Below the pieces are notes generated by a model. That model saw nothing but the letters and a program-made list of their open reading frames with translations. It was not told where the DNA came from and searched no databases. From Thermodesulfovibrio sp. 3462-1 (lineage in GTDB: Bacteria > Nitrospirota > Thermodesulfovibrionia > Thermodesulfovibrionales > Thermodesulfovibrionaceae): a DNA stretch of 64,000 nucleotides. The DNA lies in contig NZ_CP144374.1 of NCBI RefSeq assembly GCF_040451425.1, positions 248,001 through 312,000 on the forward strand. The letters run 5' to 3'. Positions 1 to 9,711 of this stretch are shown piece by piece (the stretch's first letter is position 1; every line of letters begins with the position of its first letter). The translations under genes were made by a program, and so were the position numbers.

Positions 1-214
1 GCCATCTCTCCATATACTCTTTTGCAAGAACATATTTATCTACTCCTGCTGAATTTTTCCCGTAATCAATTCTTATTATATTATAAGGGCTTTTATCATA
101 GAGAATATCTTTAAGTTCATTGGAGATGATATCATAGGGAGGGCACATGACATCATCTCCAATGATTTTTTCAGGATTGTAAACAATTCCCTTAAAAGGT
201 TTGATTACAGTCAT
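1..214 (-). CDS. DUF1015 family protein (partial, 5' end of gene only)
   Basis: The first 71 codons of a leftward gene that runs off the left edge. The N-terminus MTVIKPFKGIVYNPEKI, followed by a CPPYDIIS motif and then SPYNIIRIDYGK, matches the start of the DUF1015 family (conserved bacterial proteins of unknown function, usually about 400 residues). The start is placed at the ATG at 212-214 because family members begin with a similar I-x-PFKG stretch. No clear Shine-Dalgarno sequence precedes it. It is divergent from the gene at 283. The family assignment rests on the conserved N-terminal signature only. Confidence 0.8.
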   Translation of the reverse strand, partial: MTVIKPFKGIVYNPEKIIGDDVMCPPYDIISNELKDILYDKSPYNIIRIDYGKNSAGVDKYVLAKEYMERW

Positions 215-269
215 ATAGGTTCTATGATAACATTTAAAGTTATTGTAGCTCAACACTGATAAAATATGT

Positions 270-275
270 TATATT
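270..275 (+). promoter_or_regulatory. Candidate -10 box, leaderless promoter
   Basis: TATATT ends 8 bases before the ATG at 283, and no Shine-Dalgarno sequence lies between. No good -35 box is visible at standard spacing. It is one of several such arrangements in the window. Confidence 0.35.
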
Positions 276-282
276 GTTTTTC

Positions 283-945
283 ATGAATCTGATTACGAAA
301 ACAGTTCTTCTTCCAAAGATTGGAAAAACAAGAATAACATTTTACCGTGAAAGGAGAAAAATCACAAAGGATAAAACAACAATTTCTCTTCCCTTTGATC
401 TTCAATTGAATGAAAAACTTGCTTATGGAGAGATAATTTACAGTCCTGTATTCAGGTCCTGTAGAATCATGTGGAGTGATGCTCCAGAGGACATGCAGAT
501 AAAAGAAGAGGCAGAAAATTTTATTAAAGAATTTTTATTTGGTACTTTGATTGCTACAACAGAACCAATAGAGGATGAGGAAGCTGAAAAGATTTTTAAT
601 GATTTTATAGAATTTTTTGCCTCCTCTGTGCAATACAGGATAACAGCTGAAGGTGCTTGCGTTCTGACTATTCCAATTGCTAAGAAGGAAGCAAAAGTAA
701 TTAAAGTAATATTAAGGAAAAAAGAAACAGGAGATTATTTTTTCAGTGATGATGGATTAATACTCAGAAGTTTTCGTCCCCATGAAAGAGGTCAGAGAGA
801 AAGAGTTATTTTTGCTGCAAAAAAATTGGGCATAGAAATTAAAGAAGAAGAGTTGTTTCTTGAATCCTCTCGAGAAGAACTCTCTCAAAATTTTTACAAG
901 TTTATACAGTTTGTCTCTGCAGTATATTTGTTTTACTTGATTTAA
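283..945 (+). CDS. Hypothetical protein with DUF1828-like C-terminal half
   Basis: A 220-residue protein of unknown function. The C-terminal half carries FFSDDGLILRSF, then a helical stretch with ERVIFAAKKLGI, and ends in a hydrophobic FYKFIQFVSAVYLFYLI tail. This order (S/TDDG motif, conserved helix, final LFYL) resembles DUF1828, a family found in phage and defence-associated contexts, but the match is by eye and remote. The ATG at 283 is preferred over an in-frame TTG at 274, because a -10-like box would overlap the latter. The gene stands alone between a divergent DUF1015 gene and clpC, which has its own promoter. No signal peptide or membrane segment is seen apart from the hydrophobic tail. 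Confidence 0.6.
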   Translation: MNLITKTVLLPKIGKTRITFYRERRKITKDKTTISLPFDLQLNEKLAYGEIIYSPVFRSCRIMWSDAPEDMQIKEEAENFIKEFLFGTLIATTEPIEDEEAEKIFNDFIEFFASSVQYRITAEGACVLTIPIAKKEAKVIKVILRKKETGDYFFSDDGLILRSFRPHERGQRERVIFAAKKLGIEIKEEELFLESSREELSQNFYKFIQFVSAVYLFYLI

Positions 946-957
946 TATTCCTTCTGG

Positions 958-987
958 TTGACACAAAACAGGCAAAAAAATTAATAT
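958..987 (+). promoter_or_regulatory. Putative sigma-70 type promoter of clpC
   Basis: TTGACA at 958-963 and TAATAT at 982-987 with an 18-base spacer. The predicted start of transcription, near 994, gives a 30-base leader with a Shine-Dalgarno AGGAG at 1014-1018. No CIRCE-type or CtsR-type repeat was recognised. Confidence 0.55.
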
Positions 988-1025
988 TGATTTTAGAAAC
1001 TAAAAATTTTTACAGGAGCATTAAA

Positions 1026-3476
1026 ATGTTTGAGAAGTTTACAGAAAAGGGTCGTAAAATAATTCTCTATGCCAGAGAAGAAGCAGAAAAAAGAAATAGC
1101 GAGTTTCTTGATACAGAACATTTACTTCTTGCAATTTTAAGAGAAGAAGATTCCATTCCAGTGGCTATACTAAGAAAAATCGGAATTTCTCCTGAAAATG
1201 TAAGATATGAAATTGAAAAAAGAATAAACACAGAGGGTAATCTTCTTACTTATGGAGAAATACCTTTTTCTCCAAGAGCTAAAAAGGTTCTTGAAAATGC
1301 AGTGGAAGAGGCAAGACTTTTAGGACATCCCTATATCGGGAGTGAACATCTCTTTCTTGGTTTAATTAAAGAGGAAGAAGGAATCGCAGGTAAAATTCTG
1401 AGAAGTTTTGGAATTAATCTTTTAGGCGCAAGACAATTGACTATTAACTTTTCAATAAGACCTCATTTCCAGAGTACACCTCAAAAAGAAAAAAGAAAAA
1501 CAAATACTCCAGCTCTTGATGAATTTGGAAGAGATCTCACTTTGTTTGCTATTGAAGGCAAACTTGATCCTGTAATCGGAAGAGAAGATGAGATAGAAAG
1601 AGTCATTCAGATTCTTGGAAGAAGAATTAAAAATAATCCTGTTATAATTGGTGAGCCAGGGGTTGGCAAAACAGCAATAGTAGAAGGGCTTGCTCAAAAA
1701 ATTATTGAAGGAGATGTGCCTGATATTTTACTTGGCAAAAGAATTATTGCCCTTGACTTGGGAGCATTAATTGCAGGAACAAAATACAGAGGCCAGTTTG
1801 AAGAGCGACTCAAAGCAGTAATAAGAGAGGCAACTCAATCAGACAATATTATTTTATTCATTGATGAGCTTCACACAATAATTGGAGCAGGTGCAGCAGA
1901 AGGCTCTGTTGATGCTTCAAACATGTTAAAACCTGCTCTGGCGCGTGGAGAAATGCAGTGTATTGGTGCGACAACTCCACAAGAATACAGAAAATATATA
2001 GAAAAAGATGGAGCTTTGGAAAGAAGATTTCAACCTGTATACATTCAACCAACAACTGTGGAAGTAACAATCGAGATTTTAAAAGGAATAAGAGAAAAAT
2101 ACGAATCCCATCATAGGGTAAAAATTACAGATGAAGCAATAGAAGCTGCTGTAAAGCTTTCAGATAGATACATTGCAGACAGATTTTTACCAGACAAAGC
2201 AATAGATGTTATTGATGAGACTGCTTCAAGAATTAAGCTTAGAAGATCTGTGATGCCTCAGGAACTTAAAGACCTTGAGTTTGAGCTTGCTAGAATTACC
2301 AAAGAAAAGTCTTTATACATAAAGCTTCACGATCTTCCTGCAGCGCAGAAGGCAAAATACGAAGAGGAAAAATTAAAAAGAATTTATGAAACTAATTACA
2401 AAAAATGGAAAGACTCAATGCACAAGGAAGTTCCTCTTGTTACAGCAGAGGATGTCTCATATACTGTTTCCAAGATGACAGGTATCCCACTTTATAAACT
2501 TGAACAGACAGAGTCTGAAAAACTGCTTCATATGGAGGAAATTCTACATCAAAGAATTGTAGGACAGGATGAGGCAATAAAGAGTGTCTGCAAGGCAATA
2601 AGACGCTCTCGTGCAGGATTGAAAACAAAAAACAGACCAATTGGTTCATTTTTCTTTTTAGGTCCTACAGGAGTTGGCAAAACAGAACTTGCAAGGGTCC
2701 TTGCAGAGTTCATGTTCAATGATGAGACTGCTTTAGTAAAATTTGACATGTCCGAGTATATGGAAAAATTCAATGTATCAAAGCTAATAGGCGCACCTCC
2801 TGGGTATGTTGGTTATGAAGAAGGAGGGCAGCTTACAGAAAGAATTCGTAAACGACCTTATTCTGTTGTTTTATTTGATGAGATTGAAAAAGCTCATCCT
2901 GATGTATTTAATCTGTTGCTCCAGATACTTGATGAAGGCGTTCTTACAGATAGTTTTGGTAGAAAAGTGGATTTCAGAAATACGATTATAATAATGACAT
3001 CAAACATAGGAGCAAGATTGATTGAAAAATCAACACCTCTTGGTTTTCACAAGCCTCAGTCCACTGATATATACCAGAAAATCAAAGACAGCGTGTTTGA
3101 TGAACTTAAAAAGACCTTTAATCCTGAATTTCTGAACCGAGTTGATGATATTGTGGTATTCCATCCTCTTGAAGAATCCCATTTACTTGCTATTATTGAT
3201 CTTTTAATTGCTGAAACAAATAAAAAACTTGCAGAATACGGATTTGTTATTGCTGTATCCGATGCAGTTAAACATTGGATTCTCAGTAAATACTATCAGC
3301 CAGCTTATGGTGCAAGACCTATGAGACGAGCTATTGCAAAAGAAATAGAAGACCCACTTTCAGAAGAAATTCTGAAGGGTAACTTTAAAGGAGCGAGCCT
3401 TATAAAAGTTGAGCTAAATAACAATCAGATAGAGTTTAAAGAAGTTGCTGAAGAAGTAACAGCATCTGTTAATTGA
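1026..3476 (+). CDS. clpC: ATP-dependent Clp protease ATP-binding subunit ClpC
   Basis: An 816-residue Hsp100 unfoldase that feeds substrates to ClpP in the cytoplasm. Order of parts: two Clp N-domain repeats (residues 1-145), first AAA+ module with Walker A GEPGVGKT (209-216) and Walker B LFIDELHT, a middle UVR-like coiled segment (about 410-445) that marks ClpC rather than ClpA or ClpB, second AAA+ module with GPTGVGKTE (about 545), pore loop GYVGYEEGG and the ClpP-docking tripeptide LGF near residue 675. The ATG at 1026 is chosen over an in-frame TTG at 987 because AGGAG sits 7 bases upstream and homologs start with MFEKFTEK. It leads a proteostasis block that also encodes ClpP and ClpX. 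The length is normal for the family. Confidence 0.96.
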   Translation: MFEKFTEKGRKIILYAREEAEKRNSEFLDTEHLLLAILREEDSIPVAILRKIGISPENVRYEIEKRINTEGNLLTYGEIPFSPRAKKVLENAVEEARLLGHPYIGSEHLFLGLIKEEEGIAGKILRSFGINLLGARQLTINFSIRPHFQSTPQKEKRKTNTPALDEFGRDLTLFAIEGKLDPVIGREDEIERVIQILGRRIKNNPVIIGEPGVGKTAIVEGLAQKIIEGDVPDILLGKRIIALDLGALIAGTKYRGQFEERLKAVIREATQSDNIILFIDELHTIIGAGAAEGSVDASNMLKPALARGEMQCIGATTPQEYRKYIEKDGALERRFQPVYIQPTTVEVTIEILKGIREKYESHHRVKITDEAIEAAVKLSDRYIADRFLPDKAIDVIDETASRIKLRRSVMPQELKDLEFELARITKEKSLYIKLHDLPAAQKAKYEEEKLKRIYETNYKKWKDSMHKEVPLVTAEDVSYTVSKMTGIPLYKLEQTESEKLLHMEEILHQRIVGQDEAIKSVCKAIRRSRAGLKTKNRPIGSFFFLGPTGVGKTELARVLAEFMFNDETALVKFDMSEYMEKFNVSKLIGAPPGYVGYEEGGQLTERIRKRPYSVVLFDEIEKAHPDVFNLLLQILDEGVLTDSFGRKVDFRNTIIIMTSNIGARLIEKSTPLGFHKPQSTDIYQKIKDSVFDELKKTFNPEFLNRVDDIVVFHPLEESHLLAIIDLLIAETNKKLAEYGFVIAVSDAVKHWILSKYYQPAYGARPMRRAIAKEIEDPLSEEILKGNFKGASLIKVELNNNQIEFKEVAEEVTASVN

Positions 3477-3484
3477 GGTGAGTG

Positions 3485-4009
3485 ATGAAAAAAAATGTAT
3501 TTTTAATTTTATTTGTTTTACTTGCCCTGATTGTTACAGGAAGTATTTTATTAAAAAAAGGCAAGACTTCTATAAAAGAAAATGCACAGATTGGACTCCC
3601 TGCTCCTGATTTTGAACTTAAAGATATTAATGGTAAAAAATGGAGTCTCAAAGACTTAAAAGGTAAAATTGTTATTCTCAACTTCTGGGCATCATGGTGC
3701 AATGACTGTAAAGTAGAGAAAAAGTCAATACAGGCTTATTTAAATAAAAATGGAGCTTCCGATGACTTTGTATTTCTTACAGTTCTTTACAAAGATAATC
3801 CCCTAACTGCCACTGAAATAGCAAAAAAAGAGGGTTTTACTTTCCCTGTGCTTATTGATGACAGAGTTACATCAACAATTTATGGAATAAAGGGAGTTCC
3901 TGAAACATTTCTCATAGATAAAAAAGGAATATTAAGGCACAAGATCGTTGGTCCTGTTGACTGGAGTAATCCTCATATAGTTCCTCATCTAAGACAAGTA
4001 TTATCTTAA
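3485..4009 (+). CDS. TlpA/ResA-like thiol-disulfide oxidoreductase
   Basis: A 174-residue thioredoxin-fold protein anchored by an N-terminal hydrophobic segment (about residues 5-23), so the catalytic domain should face the periplasm. The active site is FWASWCNDCKVEKK, a W-C-x-x-C motif, and a later GVPETFLID supplies the cis-proline of the TlpA/ResA/CcmG families. These proteins reduce disulfides in apocytochromes or other envelope proteins; the multihaem cytochrome at 39428 is a possible client (inference). The GAGGTG at 3475-3480, which overlaps the clpC stop, serves as ribosome-binding site for the ATG at 3485; an upstream in-frame GTG is less likely. It shares a TAATG overlap with the next gene. 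Confidence 0.88.
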   Translation: MKKNVFLILFVLLALIVTGSILLKKGKTSIKENAQIGLPAPDFELKDINGKKWSLKDLKGKIVILNFWASWCNDCKVEKKSIQAYLNKNGASDDFVFLTVLYKDNPLTATEIAKKEGFTFPVLIDDRVTSTIYGIKGVPETFLIDKKGILRHKIVGPVDWSNPHIVPHLRQVLS

Positions 4010-4533
4010 TGGGTAAACCCGCTCAGCCAAAAAAGGTTTTGCTATTTATTGGAACACTTTTCAAGGATAAAGAGGTATACTATAGGGCAAGACAAATCCT
4101 GGAGAAATTTTTCGGCGAAATAATTTTAGAGTCAAGTCCGAAACAATGGAATTATTCAGATTACTATACTGCAGAACTTGGTAGCCCAATACTGAGAAGA
4201 TTCATGTTTTTTAAAAATTTGATTTCTGAAGGGGATATTGCCCAGATAAAAATTCAAACAAATCAGATTGAAGAGGAACTTTCTAAGGATGGAAAACGAA
4301 CTATAAATCTTGATCCAGGTTATATAGGGCTTGCAAAGCTTATTCTTGCTACAACAAAGGATTACTCTCACAGAATTTATCTTAAAGATGGAATTTATGC
4401 AGAGGTTACATTGATTTTCAGGGATAATTCCTTCAGACCCTATATAAACACTTACAGAGATTATGCAGAAGATGAATATATAAAACTTTTTAATCTTGCA
4501 AGAGCTATTTATAAGGATTTGTTACTCAAGTAA
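4009..4533 (+). CDS. DUF4416 family protein
   Basis: A 174-residue soluble protein of unknown function. The LDPGYIGLAKLILATTKD block, followed by SHRIYLKDGIYAEVTL and a closing NTYRDYAEDEY, is the signature of DUF4416, a conserved family of mostly thermophilic and deep-branching bacteria. The ATG overlaps the stop codon of the thioredoxin-like gene (TAATG), implying translational coupling. No enzyme motif with a known role is visible. It ends just before the trigger factor promoter. Confidence 0.82.
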   Translation: MGKPAQPKKVLLFIGTLFKDKEVYYRARQILEKFFGEIILESSPKQWNYSDYYTAELGSPILRRFMFFKNLISEGDIAQIKIQTNQIEEELSKDGKRTINLDPGYIGLAKLILATTKDYSHRIYLKDGIYAEVTLIFRDNSFRPYINTYRDYAEDEYIKLFNLARAIYKDLLLK

Positions 4534-4536
4534 AAA

Positions 4537-4566
4537 TTGACAAAAATTCTATCTGACTTTTAAACT
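4537..4566 (+). promoter_or_regulatory. Putative promoter of tig-clpP-clpX
   Basis: TTGACA at 4537-4542 with a TAAACT -10 candidate at 4561-4566, 18 bases apart. It lies in the 61-base gap before trigger factor and would separate the tig-clpP-clpX unit from clpC. Confidence 0.4.
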
Positions 4567-4594
4567 TAAAATAAATCATACTGAGGGAGGGAAT

Positions 4595-5830
4595 GTGTTA
4601 AAAGGAATCGAAGAAATCTCAACGACCAAAAAAAGATTGAAATTTGAAATACCAGCAGATGTAGTTGAAGAAGAAATTCAGAGAGCATTAAAAGAAATTC
4701 AAAAGAAAGCAAAAATCCCTGGTTTCAGACCTGGAAAAGCTCCTCTTGCAATAATCGAAAAAAAATTTGGTCAAGAAGCTATTTCCGATGTTCTGGAAAA
4801 ACTGGTTTCAGAGTCTTACAGGAAAGCAGTTAAAGAGGCTAATTTAAAACCTCTTGTTCCTCCAATAGCTGAAGATGCCATTGATATAAAGAGGAAGGAG
4901 CCTCTTTCTTTTGAATTAGTTGTTGAAGTAAGGCCAGAGATTGAAAATCTTAGCTATGAAAATATAGAGGTAGAAGAGATTGAAACAGAAGTAAAAGATG
5001 AAGAAATTGAAGAAGTCATTAAAAGATTGTGCGAAGAAAGAGGTAGTTATGAACCAACAGATGAGCCTACCCGGGCTGGAGATCTTGTAGTTATTGATTA
5101 TAAAACAGACATTGGAAAAGAAGCAAAGGACTTTGTCTATAAGCTTGGTGCTGGACCATTTCCAGAGGATTTTTCAAAGGCAATAGAAGGCAAGAAAAAA
5201 GGAGAAAGTTTTAATGTAACAATTGATTTTACGGAAGACTCTATTGCTGATTTTGCAGGCAAAAAAGTTAATTTTGAGATTACTTTAAAAGAAGTAAAAA
5301 GAAAACAAACAGTTCCTTATGAAGAAATTTATAAAGAGCTTGGTTTTGAAAGTATGGAAGAGTTTAAAGATTACATAAGAAAAAATCTTGAAAACGCTAA
5401 AAAACAACAAGCTATTGAACAGCAGAAAATTGATATACTTAAAAAACTTCTTGATACTCATGAATTTGAACTTCCAGAAGGGCTTGTTGAGATGGAAATA
5501 AAACGAATCACTGAAGAATATGAATCATTAGGACTTGATATAACACAAAATATGGATAAAATCTCAGAAAGAGCAAAAAGGAATGTTAAAGCATATATTC
5601 TTCTTGAAGCCATAGGAGAAAAGGAAGGAGTTACTGTTTCAGAGGAAGAGCTTAAACAGGAAATTATGGATATTGCAAGAAGATACAGCATAACTCCACA
5701 GGGAGTTATACAGTATTACATGTCAAGGGATGGCTCCTTAGAGGCACTACAAAATAGTGTATTTGAAAGAAAGGTATTTGACATACTTCTAAGTAAATCA
5801 AATAAGATTAAAAAACAGGAGGCAGTATGA
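4595..5830 (+). CDS. tig: Trigger factor, ribosome-associated chaperone
   Basis: A 411-residue chaperone and peptidyl-prolyl isomerase that binds at the ribosomal exit tunnel. The N-terminal domain has the ribosome-docking signature GFRPGKAP (about residues 44-51). The central FKBP-like domain (about 150-235) begins near [11 protein letters not shown], and the helical C-terminal arms follow. Start codon is GTG at 4595; GGGAGG at 4585-4590 is the ribosome-binding site, and the ATG two bases upstream is out of frame and ends at once. The last codons overlap clpP by ATGA. The tig-clpP-clpX order is a classical bacterial arrangement. Confidence 0.95.
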   Translation: MLKGIEEISTTKKRLKFEIPADVVEEEIQRALKEIQKKAKIPGFRPGKAPLAIIEKKFGQEAISDVLEKLVSESYRKAVKEANLKPLVPPIAEDAIDIKRKEPLSFELVVEVRPEIENLSYENIEVEEIETEVKDEEIEEVIKRLCEERGSYEPTDEPTRAGDLVVIDYKTDIGKEAKDFVYKLGAGPFPEDFSKAIEGKKKGESFNVTIDFTEDSIADFAGKKVNFEITLKEVKRKQTVPYEEIYKELGFESMEEFKDYIRKNLENAKKQQAIEQQKIDILKKLLDTHEFELPEGLVEMEIKRITEEYESLGLDITQNMDKISERAKRNVKAYILLEAIGEKEGVTVSEEELKQEIMDIARRYSITPQGVIQYYMSRDGSLEALQNSVFERKVFDILLSKSNKIKKQEAV

Positions 5831-6414
5831 GCATTGTTCCAATAGTAATAGAACAAACAGGAAGAACAGAAAGAGTTTATGACATATACTCAAGACTGCT
5901 AAAGGATAGGATTATTTTTATTGGCACAGAAATAAATGATCAGGTTGCCAATGTTGTAATAGCTCAGTTGCTTTTTCTTCAAACTGAAGATCCTGACAAA
6001 GACATTCATATTTACATAAACTCACCAGGAGGTATGGTATCAAGCGGACTTGCAATATATGATACAATGCAGTATGTAAAACCTGATATTGCCACATACT
6101 GTATCGGACAGGCTTCTTCAATGGCTTGTGTTCTTCTTGCAGCTGGAACAAAAGGAAAAAGATTTGCGCTACCTCATTCAAGGGTAATGATTCACCAGCC
6201 AATTGGTGGTTTTTATGGACAGGCAACGGATGTGGAGATTCATGCAAGAGAAATCTTAAAAATGAAAGATTTGCTCAATAAAATTCTTGCAAAACACACA
6301 GGACAGCCAATTGAAAAAATTCAGAAGGATACAGAAAGAGACTTTTTTATGTCAGCAGAAGAAGCAAAAGAATATGGAATTGTTGATGAAGTTATCACAT
6401 CAATAAAAAAATAA
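5827..6414 (+). CDS. clpP: ATP-dependent Clp protease proteolytic subunit ClpP
   Basis: A 195-residue serine peptidase that forms the double-ring proteolytic chamber used by ClpC and ClpX. The catalytic triad is visible: Ser98 in GQASSMA, His123 in MIHQPIGG and Asp172 in TERDFFMS. The oxyanion region [11 protein letters not shown] is intact. It starts at the ATGA overlap with tig, preceded by the GGAGG in the tig 3' end. The short N-terminus before the first beta strand is typical, since ClpP is processed. Confidence 0.97.
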   Translation: MSIVPIVIEQTGRTERVYDIYSRLLKDRIIFIGTEINDQVANVVIAQLLFLQTEDPDKDIHIYINSPGGMVSSGLAIYDTMQYVKPDIATYCIGQASSMACVLLAAGTKGKRFALPHSRVMIHQPIGGFYGQATDVEIHAREILKMKDLLNKILAKHTGQPIEKIQKDTERDFFMSAEEAKEYGIVDEVITSIKK

Positions 6415-6423
6415 GGTGGTAGT

Positions 6424-7653
6424 ATGGCAAAGAAAAATGAAGAAACTTTAAAATGTTCCTTTTGCGGAAAGTCACAGAAAGAAGTAAAAAAACTTATTGC
6501 AGGAAACGGCGTTTATATATGTGATGAATGTATTGCCCTGTGTAACGAGATTCTTGAAGAAGAAAGATTTAATAGCCTTGAGGGTATAAAGACAGATTTG
6601 CCAACTCCACAGGAAATTCACAGGTTTTTAAATGACTATGTTATAGGACAGGAAAGGGCAAAAAAAATACTTTCAGTGGCTGTTTACAATCATTACAAAA
6701 GAATTTTTAAAGGCACTTCCTCTGATGAAATTCAAAAAAGTAATATAATGCTTATAGGACCTACAGGCACAGGTAAAACCCTTTTAGCGCAAACTCTGGC
6801 AAAATTCCTTGATGTTCCCTTTGCAATTGCTGATGCCACAACACTTACAGAAGCTGGATATGTTGGCGAGGATGTGGAAAACATTCTTCTTAAACTACTC
6901 CAGAATGCCAATTATGACCTCCAGCGTGCTCAAATAGGAATAATTTACATTGATGAAATTGATAAAATAAGTAGAAAATCAGATAGCCCCTCCATTACTC
7001 GTGATGTATCAGGGGAGGGAGTTCAACAGGCACTTTTAAAAATAGTTGAAGGAACACTGGCAAACATACCACCTCAGGGAGGAAGAAAACATCCTCAACA
7101 GGATTATATTCAGATGGATACCACAAACATACTTTTTATATGTGGTGGCGCTTTTGTCGGGCTTGAAGAAATTATAAAAAAGAGAATCGGGAAAAGAACA
7201 ATTGGTTTTCTTTCAGAAACACCGAAAGTGGATAAAGAAAATGTATTAGACTATGTTGAACCAGAGGATTTGATAAAATACGGGATGATTCCAGAATTTG
7301 TTGGAAGATTTCCTGTTGTAGCAACTCTGAATGAACTTGATGAAAATGCACTTGTAGAGATACTTACCAAACCAAAAAATGCCCTTGTAAAGCAATATCA
7401 GAAACTATTCAGCATTGATGGAGTAAAACTCACATTTACTGAAGATGCTTTACGGGCAATTGCTAAAAAAGCAATTGAAAGAAAAACAGGTGCAAGAGCA
7501 TTAAGAAGCATACTTGAAGACATAATGCTTGATGTTATGTATCTCATTCCTTCTGAAAAGGGAATTTCAGAGTGCATTATAAACGAAGATGTGGTAAATA
7601 AAAAGACATCTCCTCTTTTGATTTATAAAGAAAAAAGAGCAAAACATGCATGA
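6424..7653 (+). CDS. clpX: ATP-dependent Clp protease ATP-binding subunit ClpX
   Basis: A 409-residue unfoldase partner of ClpP. The N-terminal zinc-binding dimerisation domain has Cys11, Cys14, Cys33 and Cys36 (CSFC and CDEC). The AAA+ module has Walker A GPTGTGKT at 112-119, Walker [10 protein letters not shown] and the RKH-type loop GGRKHPQQ. The ClpP-binding loop TIGFLSE carries the IGF tripeptide. It sits 9 bases after clpP with AAGGTGGT as ribosome-binding site. Both unfoldases and the protease are therefore within 6.6 kb of each other. Confidence 0.97.
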   Translation: MAKKNEETLKCSFCGKSQKEVKKLIAGNGVYICDECIALCNEILEEERFNSLEGIKTDLPTPQEIHRFLNDYVIGQERAKKILSVAVYNHYKRIFKGTSSDEIQKSNIMLIGPTGTGKTLLAQTLAKFLDVPFAIADATTLTEAGYVGEDVENILLKLLQNANYDLQRAQIGIIYIDEIDKISRKSDSPSITRDVSGEGVQQALLKIVEGTLANIPPQGGRKHPQQDYIQMDTTNILFICGGAFVGLEEIIKKRIGKRTIGFLSETPKVDKENVLDYVEPEDLIKYGMIPEFVGRFPVVATLNELDENALVEILTKPKNALVKQYQKLFSIDGVKLTFTEDALRAIAKKAIERKTGARALRSILEDIMLDVMYLIPSEKGISECIINEDVVNKKTSPLLIYKEKRAKHA

Positions 7654-8024
7654 ATACAAAAGTCAGATTAATTATTGACGGAAGACAAATAAGAGCAGAA
7701 TTATATGATACGGAATGTGCAAAAAAAATTCTTGAGGCACTTCCAATAGAAAGCAAAATTAATGAATGGGGAGATGAATTCTACTTTTCAATAGGGATAA
7801 GCATGCCTCTTGACAGCACAGCAACGACTTGTGTAGCAGTAGGAGACATTGGTTATTGGCCAGCTGGTGAGGCTATGGCAGTATTTTTTGGAAAAACTCC
7901 TTTAAGCACCGGAGAGGATCCTGTGCCAGCCAGTGAAGTAAATATAGTTGGCAGAATTATTGATGATCCAGCCATTTTAAAAACTCTAAAAGGAGCAAGA
8001 AAAATTAGAATTGAAAAAGAATAA
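7650..8024 (+). CDS. Cyclophilin-like fold protein (TM1367 type)
   Basis: A 124-residue protein of the small cyclophilin-like family (DUF369/Cyclophil_like). The patterns [32 protein letters not shown] and the [21 protein letters not shown] stretch are characteristic. The family has the cyclophilin barrel, but prolyl isomerase activity is not established, so no enzymatic function is assigned. Its ATG overlaps the clpX stop codon, so it belongs to the tig-clpP-clpX transcript. It has no signal peptide. Confidence 0.85.
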   Translation: MNTKVRLIIDGRQIRAELYDTECAKKILEALPIESKINEWGDEFYFSIGISMPLDSTATTCVAVGDIGYWPAGEAMAVFFGKTPLSTGEDPVPASEVNIVGRIIDDPAILKTLKGARKIRIEKE

Positions 8025-8637
8025 ACTAAGGCTCAGTTTTCCTGAAGATGAAAAAATGCATAGCTGGCTACCAGTACTTCTTAATGCTTATGCAATAATG
8101 GATGAAGGAGTTAAAAGGGATATTAAAAAATATGAAAAATTAGGTCGTCGCCTGGCATGTCGTCGTGGATGTAGCTCCTGCTGTAAAACCCATCGTGACA
8201 TTCCCGTTTATCCAATTGAAATTGTAGGAATTTACTGGTATGTAATTGAGAAGGTAAAAGAACCTCTGCGAGCAAAAATAAAAGCCTCACTCATATCACA
8301 CAACCGAGGTGATTTCTGTCCTTTTTTAATTGATGAAGTATGTTCAATTTATCCAGTGAGGCCCCTTGCATGCAGACAGTTCAATGTATTTAATAGGCCC
8401 TGCAGTGCAGGGGAGGACCCTTTTTATACAAGACCTGAAGATGTTTTAAAGCCTTCAGAGCACTATCTTGGCAAAGCCCTCTATGAGACAACGCCATTTT
8501 ACAATGTTTATACTGATGAAGAAAGAGTTGATTTTATAAACTCTGGCAGACTTAATTCACTTGTCAGAGTTCTTCAAAACTATCCATGGATTGAACTGGC
8601 ACGAAGAATTGATAATGTGAAGAAAGCCCATAAATAG
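8011..8637 (+). CDS. YkgJ-type cysteine-cluster protein
   Basis: A 208-residue protein with the YkgJ/UPF0153 pattern: [12 protein letters not shown] near residue 50, then [22 protein letters not shown]. These cysteines are thought to bind iron or zinc; the biochemical role is unknown. Start is uncertain: TTG at 8011, overlapping the preceding gene, has AGGAG 15 bases upstream, whereas ATG at 8056 lacks a good ribosome-binding site. It is one of four cysteine-cluster proteins in this window (also 8664, 26046, 28670). Confidence 0.85.
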   Translation: MKKNKLRLSFPEDEKMHSWLPVLLNAYAIMDEGVKRDIKKYEKLGRRLACRRGCSSCCKTHRDIPVYPIEIVGIYWYVIEKVKEPLRAKIKASLISHNRGDFCPFLIDEVCSIYPVRPLACRQFNVFNRPCSAGEDPFYTRPEDVLKPSEHYLGKALYETTPFYNVYTDEERVDFINSGRLNSLVRVLQNYPWIELARRIDNVKKAHK

Positions 8638-8663
8638 TAAATTTTATTGGAGGAGGAAGGTTT

Positions 8664-8864
8664 ATGGAATGCAAAATTGAGAGAAATAAAAAAATCTGTA
8701 ACTGCAGTTATGAGCCATGTGAAAAAAAGGGAATTTGTTGTGAATGCCTGCATTATCACAGAAAAAGAGGGGAACTACCAGCATGTTATTTTACTCCAGA
8801 AGTGGAAGCTACCTATGACAGAAGTATAAAAAGATTTATCTCAATGTATCAAGGGAAAAAGTAA
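8664..8864 (+). CDS. DUF6485-like small cysteine-rich protein
   Basis: A 66-residue protein with seven cysteines: three near the start in a C-x-C-x(5)-C pattern (NCSYEPC), a [21 protein letters not shown] block and one close to the N-terminus. This pattern matches small DUF6485 proteins found in anaerobes; a metal or Fe-S centre is likely but not shown. GGAGGAGGAAGG at 8650-8661 is an excellent ribosome-binding site. An alternative frame starting at 8647 would begin inside this site and is rejected. Its 3' end overlaps the convergent phosphatase gene by 29 bases. Confidence 0.78.
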   Translation: MECKIERNKKICNCSYEPCEKKGICCECLHYHRKRGELPACYFTPEVEATYDRSIKRFISMYQGKK

Positions 8865-9711
8865 GGTTTTCTAACTCAACATCTGTTGCATCTTTGATTT
8901 TTTTGGATAAATCAACTTTTGCTACAGTTATACCTGCTCTGAAGGCATATCTACGGCAGGTAAATACAGTTATGCATTTATTTGAATAGATGCGCTTACC
9001 TGCTACATTGTAGTCATGTCCTCTTATAAAACATGATGCATTGATTGAATTTAAAAACTCAATAAGTTGTTTTTCTGTGAACTTAGGAATTCCATATCCT
9101 CTAAACATGGGAGAACACTCAGGGTCTGCCCATAATATATCTATAATCAAATCCGTACTAGATTTGTCATCAATTTTTTGATCTTTTAAAGGAAACCCAC
9201 CATGCGCGGCTACTACTCCATTTTTTGTTTGTATCATTAAAGGCATTTCCTGAAAAACAGATACTGCAGCATCATGCATTTTTACTCCTGTTTTTCCAAA
9301 TAAATTTCCAAGCTCTTCATTAAATTCATAGGGAAAACATTGCACTGCATAGTTCGCCTCATGGTTACCCTTTAAGAGAAAAACTCTGTCTGGAAAGTTT
9401 ATTTTAAGCAGGCAAAGATAAACGAGGTTCCAGACAGACCCCTCAGGTTCAGGCTCTCTATCCACATAATCTCCAAGAAATATCAGATTTTGTTTGTCTG
9501 AGTTATGTAAAAATCTTTTCACAATATATTTCGTGGTTGAAAAATCTCCATGAGTATCTCCTACAAACACTGCTTCACCTGCTTTAAGATCTGGTTTTAC
9601 AAAAGCAGGCTCTTTAGCCAGAACCTCAGCTGTATTTTTGAAAATATCAATTATATCTTCTGGCTCGAAGTTATTTAATAATTCAGGATTATAAAGCACC
9701 TCCGAAAGCAT
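8836..9711 (-). CDS. PPP-family serine/threonine protein phosphatase
   Basis: A 291-residue metallophosphoesterase of the PPP superfamily (PP1/PP2A/calcineurin-like). The dinuclear metal site motifs are all present: GDTHGD (51-56), GDYVDR (80-85), GNHE (115-118), a later AAHGG and IRGHDY. PPP enzymes hydrolyse phosphoserine, phosphothreonine or diadenosine tetraphosphate; eukaryote-like PPP enzymes are scattered in bacteria. The substrate is unknown. It overlaps the upstream HEAT-repeat gene by 23 bases, so the two are probably co-translated, and the HEAT protein may be a partner, as HEAT scaffolds are in eukaryotic PP2A (analogy only). Confidence 0.88.
   Translation of the reverse strand: MLSEVLYNPELLNNFEPEDIIDIFKNTAEVLAKEPAFVKPDLKAGEAVFVGDTHGDFSTTKYIVKRFLHNSDKQNLIFLGDYVDREPEPEGSVWNLVYLCLLKINFPDRVFLLKGNHEANYAVQCFPYEFNEELGNLFGKTGVKMHDAAVSVFQEMPLMIQTKNGVVAAHGGFPLKDQKIDDKSSTDLIIDILWADPECSPMFRGYGIPKFTEKQLIEFLNSINASCFIRGHDYNVAGKRIYSNKCITVFTCRRYAFRAGITVAKVDLSKKIKDATDVELENLTFSLDTLR

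Noticed and set aside
987-1025. Thirteen-residue N-terminal extension of ClpC from a TTG at 987
   Set aside because: The ATG at 1026 has AGGAG at ideal distance and matches the family N-terminus; the upstream part overlaps the promoter -10 box.
8647-8829. 60-codon frame overlapping the DUF6485-like gene
   Set aside because: Its start lies within the purine-rich ribosome-binding site of the gene at 8664, whose cysteine pattern is clearly protein-like.
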